A DNA stretch of 64,000 nucleotides from Mayamaea pseudoterrestris (taxonomy: Eukaryota > Bacillariophyta > Bacillariophyceae > Sellaphorales > Sellaphoraceae), in assembly GCA_027923505.1 (NCBI GenBank), contig BROI01000025.1, forward strand, positions 310,001 to 374,000, written 5' to 3'. Position numbers and translations under genes: made by a program. Under the pieces are notes generated by a model. It was not told the DNA's origin. It made no database searches and saw only the letters and a list, made by a program, of their open reading frames with translations. Below are positions 1 through 9,341 of this stretch, one piece after another (the first letter of the stretch is position 1; every line of letters begins with the position of its first letter).

Positions 1-657
1 AAACATGAGCGATGCCAATCGCTGTCCCGACATGACAGTCGTCGTGTCAAAGGCCATTTTCGGAAGACCACCAATCAAGCCCAAGACAGTTTGACGCACG
101 GCACTTTGGACGCGTGGATGAGCCGTCGATGTGAATCGAGAAATGAGTTCATTCGGCGAGAGTCTACTAACGACGGCCATGTATGGATTATTCGCTAGAG
201 ACTCCTGCGTCAAAGGTGCAGCATTCTGCACCATGGCTCCGCCACTTTCAGACTCGTTACCGACGACTGCAGAGGATTGCATCAATTCATTGGATGCCGT
301 TGCATTTAATTTATCAGTAGCTTCCCTTGGCGTCGCATCAGCGTTAACAGTGGCATCGGCGTTGTCATAGGAGAGAGGCAGACTATTTTCGCTCATGTAT
401 TCGCGAGCCTTGATCAAATTCTCCGACTCCTTGTACGTTGGGTCTAGAAACTTGTCAATATCTCCAAACTCGTCGTTGTCTTTTCCAGACGATGGCGGTC
501 CATCTCCTACCGACGAAAAGAGTGCGATATGTCTACTCTGCTTTGCTGATTTAATTGCCGAGAAGAATGGATTCGGTTGATGAAAGCCAAACGATTGATC
601 AAAAGTCGCAAGCAGCATGGCAGCCAATGTGGAGCACAAGCTAAATCTGCTTCGCAT
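1..657 (-). CDS. Plastid-targeted DUF760-domain protein, partial (C-terminus outside window)
   Basis: The reverse strand is open from an ATG at 657 to the window edge (219 codons), so the gene continues to the left. Residues 1-24 look like a signal peptide with a hydrophobic core, followed by SFGFHQP, which resembles the diatom plastid cleavage motif with phenylalanine at the key position. Residues about 50-150 are low complexity and acidic. From about residue 157 the sequence NPYMAVVSRLSP and then a helical stretch ending MAFDTTTVMSGQRLASLM fits the DUF760 pattern (NPY, then L-SPEE-like, then a P-xx-F-x-V/T-T segment) known from cyanobacteria and plastids. The function of DUF760 is largely undefined. 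It shares a divergent intergenic region with the next gene. Family assignment is from motif recall, not a search. Confidence 0.7.
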   Translation of the reverse strand, partial: MRSRFSLCSTLAAMLLATFDQSFGFHQPNPFFSAIKSAKQSRHIALFSSVGDGPPSSGKDNDEFGDIDKFLDPTYKESENLIKAREYMSENSLPLSYDNADATVNADATPREATDKLNATASNELMQSSAVVGNESESGGAMVQNAAPLTQESLANNPYMAVVSRLSPNELISRFTSTAHPRVQSAVRQTVLGLIGGLPKMAFDTTTVMSGQRLASLMF

Positions 658-897
658 CCTTTGTCGAATTATTCTGTCGTTTGGCCGTTGATAATACATC
701 GAACTGTTTAAACAATTGGTTTAGGAAGTTGATCCAAATCAAAAATAGTCAATCGGATGGAAGGGTGCTGAGATGTCGTCGTGGTGATGACAGCTTCACG
801 GCGCGGGGCGCGCGCCTTCTTCCGTGGAATTCCACGTGGCATGCCGTCATTTTTTTCCTTCGCAGATTTTGACGCATTCTGTTTATGCATCCCTACA
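658..897. promoter_or_regulatory. Divergent promoter region with a 14-bp palindrome
   Basis: This 240-bp gap separates two outward-facing genes. It contains the perfect palindrome CGTGGAATTCCACG at 823-836, directly overlapped by CCACGTGG at 832-839, whose core CACGTG is the classic bHLH/bZIP site. The placement about 60 bp upstream of the right-hand ATG is consistent with a shared regulatory site. Binding is an inference. Confidence 0.35.
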
Positions 898-1140
898 ATG
901 GCTGAAAACGACGACAACGACGACATCGAGAAAGAGCCACTTGAATTTGTAAGAGGCGACTTTGTCGAGCTGACGCAGGGAGGTTTCAGGGGAAAGCGCG
1001 GCTTTGTTCAGGAGCGTCAAGACGGCGACGGTAGCTTTACGAGCAATGACGAATGCATCTCGGTCATACTCGACAATGAGGTGCCGTACTTTGTGCCGCC
1101 TGAAGAAAGAGAGAATCTGCTTTTAAACTTGATTTGTTAG
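898..1140 (+). CDS. Small KOW-like protein, hypothetical
   Basis: An 80-residue protein starting at the ATG at 898. The same frame is open further upstream, but that stretch overlaps the promoter palindrome and reads as non-coding. The N-terminus is acidic (ENDDNDDIEKEP). The core FVRGDFVELTQGGFRGKRGF resembles a KOW motif (a G-D-x-V-x-V then G-x-F-x-G-x-x-G pattern), a small beta element found in ribosomal proteins, Spt5 and RNA-binding factors. The rest ends in PEERENLLLNLIC. There is no targeting signal. It could act in RNA or ribosome binding, but nothing else in the sequence pins this down. Confidence 0.55.
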   Translation: MAENDDNDDIEKEPLEFVRGDFVELTQGGFRGKRGFVQERQDGDGSFTSNDECISVILDNEVPYFVPPEERENLLLNLIC

Positions 1141-1396
1141 AAGTGACTTGAAGCTGTTGCGAAGGGAGGGAGAGGAGCTAAAGCTACCAGGGTGCACAAA
1201 GATGCAACTACTGCGGTAAGTAGACTATGAGGATCGTGAAGATCCGTATTAGTCGCATCACAAATCAGAACATATGAGATACACGAGACTGTAATGGGCT
1301 ACATATCCGCACTTGTTAGCTTGGCAACAGTTCGCTACGTACATATTTTAGCTACTCGAACACAATTGGGTACCGGTCCGCCATGATATTTGTTGC

Positions 1397-2761
1397 ATGA
1401 AAACCGCGATGTGCGCGGCGCAACGAGAAACAAAGACACTTCCTCCACTTACGATGGCATCTGCTGCTCACCAGAATCATCAAGAAGACTCTTTGTCGAC
1501 TCGAAAGAAGGGAGAATGTGAAACGATTGTGGTATTCGGCGCTGGCACCGTGGAGGTAAATGGCGAATATCGCTTCGCCGGGCGCGCGAATGGACATGCG
1601 CATTACGAAATGAAAGGAACTTGGGAGGGCTCTCTTGCGACATTCGCTATATTTGCTGCTTATGACAAGCGCTGGTATATTGGTATCCTGGAATTGCAAA
1701 AAGAGTGCTACCGCACTTGCAAAATACAGGATGCGTCACTCCTGCCTCCAGCACGAATATGGTGGTGCGATGTTGACGCGAATTGTAAAGGTCCTCCACC
1801 GATTCTTTTTCACGACGGTATTACTTTGCTGGATTGGCGCCATGATCCGATCGTAAGTTTCGCCGATTATGAGATTGTGATTACGGTGGAAGGCACTACT
1901 GAATCGACGAGCTATCACGTTCATAAGATTTTTCTTAGCAGTGGATCGGCCTACTTTGCAGGAATCTGGGGCGCTGGAGCGAATTTTGCCGAAGGGCATG
2001 AAAATACAAGCCAAATTTGTCTTGACAGGCTGACTGCGGACGCGTTTCCGCATTTGCTCGACTACCTATATTGGGTGTACGCGAACCATGGGCGTATCGG
2101 CCTGCTAGCGGCAAGCGACTACTGGGAAAATGTTAGCCTTTACTGGCTTGCAGATTACTTTAAAATTCATCAGCTTACTCAAGACTTGGATCACGATTTT
2201 GAAAAAGATATAGCGGCGAATCCATGCAGCTGTCACCATTACCTCCCTTCCGCGCAAACCCTCGGTGTACAACCCCGTATAAATTCCGTGGTGGATACAT
2301 ATGTGGCACACTTCTCGGAATTAACGGAAGAAGATATAGATGATCTTGCTGATGACTTGATTGCTCCAACTCTGGTATTGATTCTTGGCAAGATTGAAGC
2401 TTCCGAGTGCCACGGTCTCATTGCCAGCCAGTTGGTCGCAGCCTTTTGCGAAAGGGTATTGGTCGACTCGGAAACATTTCTAGCTCTGTCGAATGCAACT
2501 GTCCTTCCGCATATTCACCCCGACGCGGTATGGGCTTTGCTGGACGCAGAATCCAAGGTGCTTGGTGCACCAGCATCGACAACAGAGCTCACAAACCTAC
2601 AGGAGCGATGCATCGAGGCATTGTCCGCGAACTTCCTTTCCATTGATTTTGATGACAACGGGCCAGCTGCTTCGCAATCGCCTTTATTTTATTGTAAACT
2701 CATGGCCAAGTCGCAGGAGCATTGGCGCAGCGAACGGGATGCAGCAGTGCAAGCGCCTTAG
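1397..2761 (+). CDS. BTB/POZ-domain protein
   Basis: A 454-residue single-exon protein. Residues about 45-125 form a beta-rich region (VEVNGEYRFAGRANG... then KRWYIGILEL) seen in front of BTB domains in several diatom proteins. Residues about 155-260 fit a BTB/POZ fold: YEIVITVEG, then YHVHKIFLSSGSAYFAGIW, then a LDRLTADAFPHLLDYLYW helix. The C-terminal half is helical (BACK-like in position) and unrecognised. BTB proteins usually dimerise and often serve as Cullin-3 adaptors; that role is inferred only from the family. Start: the ATG at 1454 has a better eukaryotic context (A at -3, G at +4) than the one at 1397, so the true protein may be 19 residues shorter. Confidence 0.8.
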   Translation: MKTAMCAAQRETKTLPPLTMASAAHQNHQEDSLSTRKKGECETIVVFGAGTVEVNGEYRFAGRANGHAHYEMKGTWEGSLATFAIFAAYDKRWYIGILELQKECYRTCKIQDASLLPPARIWWCDVDANCKGPPPILFHDGITLLDWRHDPIVSFADYEIVITVEGTTESTSYHVHKIFLSSGSAYFAGIWGAGANFAEGHENTSQICLDRLTADAFPHLLDYLYWVYANHGRIGLLAASDYWENVSLYWLADYFKIHQLTQDLDHDFEKDIAANPCSCHHYLPSAQTLGVQPRINSVVDTYVAHFSELTEEDIDDLADDLIAPTLVLILGKIEASECHGLIASQLVAAFCERVLVDSETFLALSNATVLPHIHPDAVWALLDAESKVLGAPASTTELTNLQERCIEALSANFLSIDFDDNGPAASQSPLFYCKLMAKSQEHWRSERDAAVQAP

Positions 2762-3101
2762 AATGATGTGACTTTCAACGAATTCAACTCAAAAAATGAT
2801 CGGTACAACCGTCAACAGCACTTTATGCGGGATATAGAATACTGTAATACTGTTATAAATAAGTACAGATAGTCGTCTTGAGAAGTGTTAAAAATCGATA
2901 GCTGCATTGAAAAAAATGAGCAACACTGCTGACTTGAAAAATGTCGTACCGGTTACTTGCAAGCGCTCGTAATCATTTACATTAACACGCATACAGCAAC
3001 ATGGCGAGCGCAAGAGAGCATGTCGCGCGAAACCACCGAATCCGTTTTGTTCGCAGTGTCCATGACAGCATTACTCTCTGCACGACCAACTCCGAAGAAC
3101 C
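2762..3101. other. Intergenic region, nothing recognised
   Basis: This 340-bp gap holds the 3' end of the BTB gene and the 5' region of the chaperone gene. It is A/T-rich in its first half. No RNA gene or repeat is apparent. Confidence 0.5.
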
Positions 3102-4448
3102 ATGGTGACAGATCCAGCAGTTACAACAGTCCGATGCTACTATGAAATACTCGGTATCCCGCTCGACGCCGACGTGGCCGCCATTAAGAAGGCCCATCGC
3201 CAACAGGCTCGCTTGCTGCACCCTGACAAAAACATTGACGCGGATACGACGGACGACTTTCGCCTCGTCCAGCAAGCCTACGAGTGTTTATCAGATTCGC
3301 AGGAACGACAGTGGTACGATGATCACCGTACAGCTATACTAAAGGGTTGGACAGGAAGTGACAACACTTCAGGTGATGGTGATGCTTCAAATTACTTGTT
3401 TGATGTCACTCCATTCATGATGGCAAGCTGCTACAGCGGGTACAACGACAAGGACGAAAAAGGCTTTTACCGCGTCTATGCTCGCGTATTTTGTCACTTA
3501 CAAAAGGAGGAGCATGATCACTATTCGTCGAGCAGTGGAGCAGCCGACAATGATCAATCCTTTCGATCACTGCCAACTGATTTTGGAACGTCACAATCCA
3601 CTTGGGAGGAGGTGTCTGCATTTTACGCTGCATGGGAAGGCTTTTCAACCAGCCTCAACTTTGCATGGGCCGACGAGTACGACACGACGCAAGCCCATCA
3701 TCGTCGCATGCGCCGCGCCATGCAGGATGAGAACCAAAAGAAGCGGCGCGCCGCCCGCAAAGCGCGCAACGACGAAGTCGCCGCCTTGGTACGATTCGTC
3801 AAACGCCGAGATCCTCGCGTACAAAAGCGAAAACAAGTAGTGGAACAGGAGCGATTGAAGAAGGAACATGAGCAAAAGTTGGCGCAAGTGGAACGAAAGC
3901 ATCAAGCCAAGCTTGCTCGTGAGGAGTGGCGAGCGTCGGCCGAGTTTGAACAAGCTGCGGCGGAACAAGCAGACTTGCTGGCGGGGAGAATACGACTTGC
4001 AGATTTGGATGACGATTATGACTATGGAGGCGGTAAGAAGGGAAAGAAGAAGAAAAACAAGGGTCGAAAGCAGCAGCAAGTCTTGACGGACAGTGATGAG
4101 GAACCAGAACAAACTGAGGAAGCGATTGGCGACGAAGCAGTGAATCAAGCAACAGAAGCAACAGAAGACCCGACCGATGGAAGTCATGAGCCTATTGGTG
4201 CGGACGAAACTGTAACTAGCAGCGTAAGCCAACAACAAGACGCCGAAATTGTAGACGATGAGCTGGGAGATGCTGAAGACAGTTTCGAAAGTGACGACGA
4301 GGAGTCTGAACCAGAGACATGGCGATGTGAGTGCTGTCGCAAAGATTTTAAAAGTGAGGGGCAACTTGAAAACCATTTTCAATCAAAGAAGCATAAGGCA
4401 GCTTTCAAAAAGTGGCGGTCCAATAAGATACTACCGGTAGCTGTATAA
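3102..4448 (+). CDS. J-domain protein of the DNAJC21/JJJ1 family
   Basis: A 448-residue protein starting in a strong context (ccATGG). Residues about 11-67 are a J domain (YYEILGIPLDADVAAIKKA) with the essential HPD at residues 40-42. It continues with the family's LFDVTPF segment, the AFYAAWEGFSTSLNFAWAD stretch and a long charged coiled coil (residues about 195-290). It then has an acidic, low-complexity region with a Lys-rich patch, and finally a C2H2 zinc finger at about 407-435 (CECC...HFQSKKH). This order matches yeast Jjj1 and human DNAJC21, cofactors of Hsp70 in cytoplasmic maturation of the 60S ribosomal subunit (recycling of shuttling factors such as Arx1). All key residues are present. 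A second C-terminal finger, found in some relatives, is absent. Confidence 0.92.
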   Translation: MVTDPAVTTVRCYYEILGIPLDADVAAIKKAHRQQARLLHPDKNIDADTTDDFRLVQQAYECLSDSQERQWYDDHRTAILKGWTGSDNTSGDGDASNYLFDVTPFMMASCYSGYNDKDEKGFYRVYARVFCHLQKEEHDHYSSSSGAADNDQSFRSLPTDFGTSQSTWEEVSAFYAAWEGFSTSLNFAWADEYDTTQAHHRRMRRAMQDENQKKRRAARKARNDEVAALVRFVKRRDPRVQKRKQVVEQERLKKEHEQKLAQVERKHQAKLAREEWRASAEFEQAAAEQADLLAGRIRLADLDDDYDYGGGKKGKKKKNKGRKQQQVLTDSDEEPEQTEEAIGDEAVNQATEATEDPTDGSHEPIGADETVTSSVSQQQDAEIVDDELGDAEDSFESDDEESEPETWRCECCRKDFKSEGQLENHFQSKKHKAAFKKWRSNKILPVAV

Positions 4449-4917
4449 TTATGAAGAGCAGTAATAGCTAACATCACAACGGCACGATGCCGACGGGTAT
4501 ATGCGAATTGAAAGCTCATGCGCGTGGTTACAAAGTACATTCACGTCGAACTACCGGTAGTTGCTTTACTTTCTAAATTATACATTGGCGACTGAATAGG
4601 GGAGTCTCAGCATAAGATTTGTGATGTGCCATAGCACATCATCACCCGTTCCAGTTGCTTCCTTGCGTTTCGCGACGCCTCGTTGCGTGACGCCAGACGG
4701 TCATTGAAGGGAACACCAATTTCGTCGAGTGTCACGTGGTCACATTTTCAATATATGCCTCGGCAGTTTCACCGAGCGAAGGGCAATATTAAAAACAAGA
4801 TGCCGTGGGAAACGGGACCTTTATACCTTGACGTTTGCCAGTTTAGCTTGCATGCTCGACTAACTTTCAGCCGATCACCTTTGGCATGAGAGGAGAAGAG
4901 CATCCAACTACCGGTAG
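4431..4917. repeat. Three copies of the palindrome CTACCGGTAG
   Basis: The same 10-bp perfect palindrome occurs at 4431-4440 (inside the 3' end of the chaperone gene), 4551-4560 and 4908-4917. The first two copies are exactly 120 bp apart and the third lies about 120 bp upstream of the next ATG. A shorter relative, TACCGGTA, lies at 15798-15805 upstream of eS10. One such 10-mer is not expected by chance in 64 kb, so three within 490 bp are notable. A binding-site role is inferred. Confidence 0.6.
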
Positions 4918-5035
4918 ATGGACGAGAGGCATATACAAAGCCTACTCTCAGTTCGTGCAGCTGTTGTAGTAGATAGTATTGCTCCTTCTTTGAACAGTCA
5001 GGCCCGAGAGGCCGTGGAACGAGCGCAGAAACGCC
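4449..5035. promoter_or_regulatory. Intergenic region with palindromes and a hairpin
   Basis: This 587-bp gap separates two same-strand genes. Besides two of the CTACCGGTAG copies it contains an inverted repeat at 4622-4641 (TGATGTGC, loop CATA, GCACATCA). That is an 8-bp perfect stem that could act in the 3' end of the upstream transcript or as a protein site. No coding frame is convincing. Confidence 0.4.
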
Positions 5036-7042
5036 ATGTTGTCAGTCAAGTCAAACTCACCACCAACAGCATCTCTTCCGATGGACGGCCATGCAGCAGC
5101 ATCACTTCCGCCAGAGCCGGAAGGCTTTAAAGAAGGTATGGCAGGTCAAAGTATCATAACCCAAATTGGCTCGAACGATGTCCTCGTTGGCCGGGGTGCG
5201 CCATCGAACGCGAATGAAGGAAACAAGCGATTCAGGGAGCTTGTCAAGCAACGCAAAATCCAATACGCAACGACGAAAAAGCGGCAAATGAAGGACCAAA
5301 TAGCCAAGTTGATTGTAGAAACCATTACGAGTCGCAATGGCAGGTTTCTGCGCAAGCTAGAGTCGAACGCGGAAGCGGAGCAGCTTGGAATTACAGACAC
5401 TACTGAAGTGTGGCTGCTCGTACCGACGGAGCATGCGATTCGAAAGACAAAGCAAGCATTGCGCGACAAGGATGTCATCATGCCGGCAGCTGGAGAAGCA
5501 GAGAGCGATACCTCTGACGGAGGTTCGGCCCGCCGTGAGCGCCTGACTCGCGTCGCCGAGCGAAGGTACGAGTCGACATCTGGTCCATCGGATCTTTTAC
5601 GAAGGCAGCAGTCTGCAGCTCTTGGTAGCGTGGCCGTGCAGAATTTTTCTAGGGGAATAAGTAATGGTACCAGCCAGCGTCCTAGCTCCTCTCTTTCTCC
5701 AGCAGAGGCGGCTATATTGGCGCGCTATGAGGGTTCGGCGGCGCAGCCGGCAATGGATGGAAACATTGCTTCACTGCTTCTTGCTCAAAATGGAATGCCG
5801 CAGCTACAACCTGGTTTTGACATGAATTTGGGCTCGCTAACCTCAAATGATGCATTGCTGAATGCTTTGAGGGCGTCAAACCCGACAAACGACATTTTGT
5901 CTGCAATGGCGCTCCGTCAAGCCATGATGCCAATGGACCAGCAACACATGCCGCTCGACGGCGGCGTCTATCAGCGCCTGCTAGCTCTCAACAGCATGCC
6001 ATCAAGCAATATAGCTCAGCTGCTAAGTTCACAAGCACCAAGCGTGCCCCATGTTTCCAGTCATACGGCGAGCCAGCCAAAGGCGGACGTGCGGCGTACA
6101 AGAGCCGAAGATGCAATCCGATTGGCGTTCTTGAAGCAAAAGGAGAGTCCTCAGCTGGCGGTGAGCACGCATGAACTTGACTTGCTTCGGGTTATGATTT
6201 GCCATGGGCTTCCAGTATGGTCGAGCGACGCAAATCTTCAGTCGGAAACGTTAAACCCCCATGCCGACGAGTCATCCTTCGCATGGAGTGATTTCGTCTC
6301 TTATTATATTAGTCTTGCAGATGAAGAAAGTGAAGGTCGTCAAGTGCCAATTCTTGATCCTCTTGATGCAGCAAAGCATCTCGTCATGCTTGTGGAGAAA
6401 CTCATCGCAGCAAGTCTTTCCGAGGTGGCTCTTAATGCTAACGAGCAGAACAAAAAGTCCAACGTACTGCTGTGGTTTCGTGCGGAACTTGCTCGCTGGG
6501 CGGCCCATCTTGGCATTATGGATGACAGCCGTCAGCGTCCCATTGCGTTTAGTGCGCAAGATTTAGGCGGCGCCATTGCTGCTGGCGACAAGGTGTCGGG
6601 AGTATCGTCACAGTTAGTAGGTGACCTCACCAAGGAAGATTGCAAAGTGATCATATCTCAGGCAGCTCTGGTGACGAGACTTCGATCCGTTGATGCAAGA
6701 AATCCCGACGCGTTGGATGACAAGGTTGAAAAAGTGCACCACATGATCTCGTCGGCTCGCTCCACGACTCGCATCTCCAGTAGTGTCGATATGGACATCA
6801 TATTGCTGGAAGGAATACTGGAGACTGGATACAGTGCCTCCTTACTAGATCAGATCATTCCAAATGTCAGCAAGGCAGCCGCTGAGTCTCATGTGGAGAA
6901 TCTGATTGGCAGTCTCCATGTAATGCAAGCAAACGAGGATCTCGACAAGGTACTTGCTACGCAAAAGGAGGGGTATGTGCGAGACTCAGTGGGTGACAAT
7001 TCTTCGAGCCAGTTTTCTAAAAAGCGCAAGATCGATGGCTAG
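5036..7042 (+). CDS. DUF6824-domain nuclear regulator-like protein
   Basis: A 668-residue protein. Residues about 45-135 match the DUF6824 pattern abundant in diatoms: NDVLVGRGAPSNANEGNKRF, a following basic helix region (RKIQYATTKKRQMKDQIAKL), then NGRFLRKLE and an EVWLLVPTEHAIRKTKQALRDK helix. The middle (about 150-350) is Ser/Gln/Met-rich and disordered. The second half contains helical segments around LLRVMICHGLPVW and SVDMDIILLEGIL. The C-terminus ends in KKRKIDG, a classic nuclear localisation signal. DUF6824 proteins are widely presumed to be DNA-binding regulators in diatoms, but direct evidence is thin. An alternative start is Met16 at 5081. Confidence 0.8.
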   Translation: MLSVKSNSPPTASLPMDGHAAASLPPEPEGFKEGMAGQSIITQIGSNDVLVGRGAPSNANEGNKRFRELVKQRKIQYATTKKRQMKDQIAKLIVETITSRNGRFLRKLESNAEAEQLGITDTTEVWLLVPTEHAIRKTKQALRDKDVIMPAAGEAESDTSDGGSARRERLTRVAERRYESTSGPSDLLRRQQSAALGSVAVQNFSRGISNGTSQRPSSSLSPAEAAILARYEGSAAQPAMDGNIASLLLAQNGMPQLQPGFDMNLGSLTSNDALLNALRASNPTNDILSAMALRQAMMPMDQQHMPLDGGVYQRLLALNSMPSSNIAQLLSSQAPSVPHVSSHTASQPKADVRRTRAEDAIRLAFLKQKESPQLAVSTHELDLLRVMICHGLPVWSSDANLQSETLNPHADESSFAWSDFVSYYISLADEESEGRQVPILDPLDAAKHLVMLVEKLIAASLSEVALNANEQNKKSNVLLWFRAELARWAAHLGIMDDSRQRPIAFSAQDLGGAIAAGDKVSGVSSQLVGDLTKEDCKVIISQAALVTRLRSVDARNPDALDDKVEKVHHMISSARSTTRISSSVDMDIILLEGILETGYSASLLDQIIPNVSKAAAESHVENLIGSLHVMQANEDLDKVLATQKEGYVRDSVGDNSSSQFSKKRKIDG

Positions 7043-7121
7043 CTACCGATGGTTTAATATTGTATACATTACTAATTAGTAGAGTATGGGGCAAAGCGCA
7101 GGTTCTAATTCGTGCTGTGCA

Positions 7122-7660
7122 TTACTTCTTGTAGTAATCAATTCCATCTCGTTCCAAATCTCGCTTGACAAAGTCATCGTCGCCCTTGATAGCCAACCAG
7201 GCGGTTAAACCAAGTGCCGAAACGGCAAAGAATGCAACTCCGACAAGATTAAGTGGATCACCCTCTTGGATCCCTTGAATGACGCCCTTGCCCTGAATCA
7301 GTTCCTGCAGAAAGACAATCACAAAGGCCATCTGTACGAAAACGCGAAAGAATATACGAACGTGTGAGGTGCTACTTCTGCATCGGCATTCGAAGGGGGC
7401 TGCGACTTATTTCAGCATACCTGCGCGAACCGTCCATTCCAAATTTCGGCATTTCCCTTGAGTCCCCAGGGTGACTGTCCCTCGTTAAAGTTCCAGCGTC
7501 GCTCCTGCAGCGCCGTCACTTGTACACGAGCTGGTGATGACGAAAAAGATTTCGTTGCTCCGTATGTGGCAATAAATGTTCGACGGGGTGCCGTCGTAAA
7601 GGCTGAAGCCGACGCAAGTACCAGCGCCAATACTATCAGCACTGATCGTCTAGAAAGCAT
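7122..7660 (-). CDS. Plastid LHC-like (stress-enhanced/HLIP-type) membrane protein, two exons
   Basis: Exon 1 is 7421-7660 and exon 2 is 7122-7331. The 89-bp intron (7332-7420) has GTATGC and TACAG ends and joins cleanly in phase 0, giving 149 residues. The leader MLSRRSVLIVLALVLASASAF contains the canonical diatom plastid motif ASAF, so the protein crosses the plastid envelopes. The mature part has the chlorophyll-binding motif EIWNGRFAQMAF (E, N and R in LHC helix-1 spacing), a GKGVIQGIQEGDPLNLV linker and a second hydrophobic helix, ending in a charged tail. This is the pattern of two-helix LHC-like proteins of thylakoids, involved in photoprotection or pigment handling. Gln replaces the usual Ala/Met right after NGRFA. 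The ATG at 7660 was chosen because it begins the signal peptide. Confidence 0.88.
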
Positions 7661-7964
7661 ATTTCGTGTGGTATAGTAGAGAAAAGAGATGCTGATCGAT
7701 GCGAGGGACGCTTTTGAAATGGCTTGACACATCGATTTCGTCATGGTCAGCGCCGACAGATCGCTGACGTACTCCAAAGTACTCTACGCCATACAGTGAA
7801 GTATTCACGAACATGAACAATTTTACGTTTTCATTCGCGCTGCACGTCGTGCCGCCGTGATAGCGATGCTCGCCGTGTTGCTGCAAGACATTATTGTTTC
7901 CTTCCGCAGCAATCAGTAAGTTCCAATCAAGCATCATTGATTCAAACAATCATATCATCATAGC
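7661..7964. promoter_or_regulatory. Divergent promoter region, no specific motif recognised
   Basis: A 304-bp gap between the outward-facing LHC-like gene and the next gene. It must contain both promoters, but I see no strong repeat or palindrome. Confidence 0.35.
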
Positions 7965-9188
7965 ATGCCCCTGACAAGAGCTGGCGCGAAGCGCAAGCAG
8001 GAGAGCGGCGACGCGCCAGTCGTCGCTGGCAAAACGCCTCGCCGCACAGCAGCACCGAAAGCAGTTACTGCGAGGAACAAGTCTACTACGAAAACTTGTC
8101 AAAACCGAGCCCTATCTGTTGCTATGAACCGTCCAATAGATGTACAAGACATAGGGAGCGTCCAGAATATGTATCTGTATCAAGCCTTTGATCTTCGAGC
8201 CGTCGTTGAGCAAGTGTCGCGCCACTCTGCAAGTCTCGTGGAGCGAAAGGTCGTGCAGCGTTTACAGTACTTGAAATTTTTACTCCGAACGTCAGGGACG
8301 ACGAACCAGCTTGATGAACGCAACAGTCGCCAAATGAGTAGCTTTCTTCAAGAGGTACTCACATACATTGAAATCTACATGGACCAGGATGAAATGCTGG
8401 CTGGTGTCGCCGACTATGATGAGAGTCACCACGTTGGCGTGTACATTTCCGGCGTTGAAACGATGCAAGCCATACTCGAAGCGTCAGAACACTTTCGACA
8501 AGCCATTATTGGCAAGTGCTGGTATGTACTCCTGGAGCTTTTGCGGCGACACAATGTCCGTTTGCGAAGCGCTGTTTGCAACCTGCTCAAGCTTTGCTTT
8601 GTGGATTCTGCACCAATAACACACGCTGCAACGCATAGTACTCGCTCCTTGTCCGAACAGCAGCAGCTTTCCTTGGCGGACCGAAACTGGAATCGAGGAC
8701 TGGTCGAGCGCTTCGTTGACAATGTGAATTGGGACGTTTTCTTTGGCGCAGACTTTTCAGGTTGGGGCATGACGGCGCACCGCTCCACCATGAAACTGCT
8801 GCACCGGGTGTGCCGTGCCATTTCGCAAGATCCGTCGAGAGTGGTAGACCGGTACTTGGACTTGATGAGAGACACGGTGCTACCCTTGCTGGATCAGTAC
8901 TTGGAGCATACCGAAGTAATCATCGCACGCATTGATGCGCTTCAAAATTCGTTGATTGCATTGCTTGACGAACGGAAGCAACTGGCTGTGGATATGGAAC
9001 GTCAGCGAGTTGTTTGTGAAACGTTAATGATGTCGTCGGCGACTGCCGAACGAAACGAAACAACTTTGGCGCAAAACGAAACAACGCTGGCGCAACTACG
9101 CAAGGATCAAACTGAATTGCGTGCTCGCCACTTGAGTATTTCGGCGCGAGAGGATGAGTACAAGGCTGCCATGGCTCTTTTGCGGTAG
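7965..9188 (+). CDS. Unrecognised helical protein with C-terminal coiled coil
   Basis: A 407-residue single-exon protein that I do not recognise. The first 50 residues are basic (AGAKRKQESG, KTPRRTAAPKAVTARNK) and could carry a nuclear signal. Residues about 70-320 are predicted helical with no membrane segment. Residues about 325-400 form a coiled coil with short repeats (ERNETTLAQNETTLAQLRKDQTELRARH shows a direct ETTLAQ duplication). The codon pattern and length argue for a real gene. Confidence 0.7.
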   Translation: MPLTRAGAKRKQESGDAPVVAGKTPRRTAAPKAVTARNKSTTKTCQNRALSVAMNRPIDVQDIGSVQNMYLYQAFDLRAVVEQVSRHSASLVERKVVQRLQYLKFLLRTSGTTNQLDERNSRQMSSFLQEVLTYIEIYMDQDEMLAGVADYDESHHVGVYISGVETMQAILEASEHFRQAIIGKCWYVLLELLRRHNVRLRSAVCNLLKLCFVDSAPITHAATHSTRSLSEQQQLSLADRNWNRGLVERFVDNVNWDVFFGADFSGWGMTAHRSTMKLLHRVCRAISQDPSRVVDRYLDLMRDTVLPLLDQYLEHTEVIIARIDALQNSLIALLDERKQLAVDMERQRVVCETLMMSSATAERNETTLAQNETTLAQLRKDQTELRARHLSISAREDEYKAAMALLR

Positions 9189-9341
9189 CAAGCGAGCGTA
9201 AAGCCTTTACATATACGAGTTTATATTCACATGATAGTGCGCCCAGCACTCGGTTCATTAAGAATGATAGCGCGAAAACTAAAATGATCTTATTAGCTGC
9301 GAGTTTTTTGTGAACAGTTTAACGCAACGTTACATGTATCT

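Noticed and set aside
3645-4382. 245-codon minus-strand frame with many Leu/Phe residues, membrane-like
   Set aside because: It is the exact antisense of the Lys/Glu-rich coiled coil of the J-domain gene; antisense of charged codons yields Leu/Phe/Ser.
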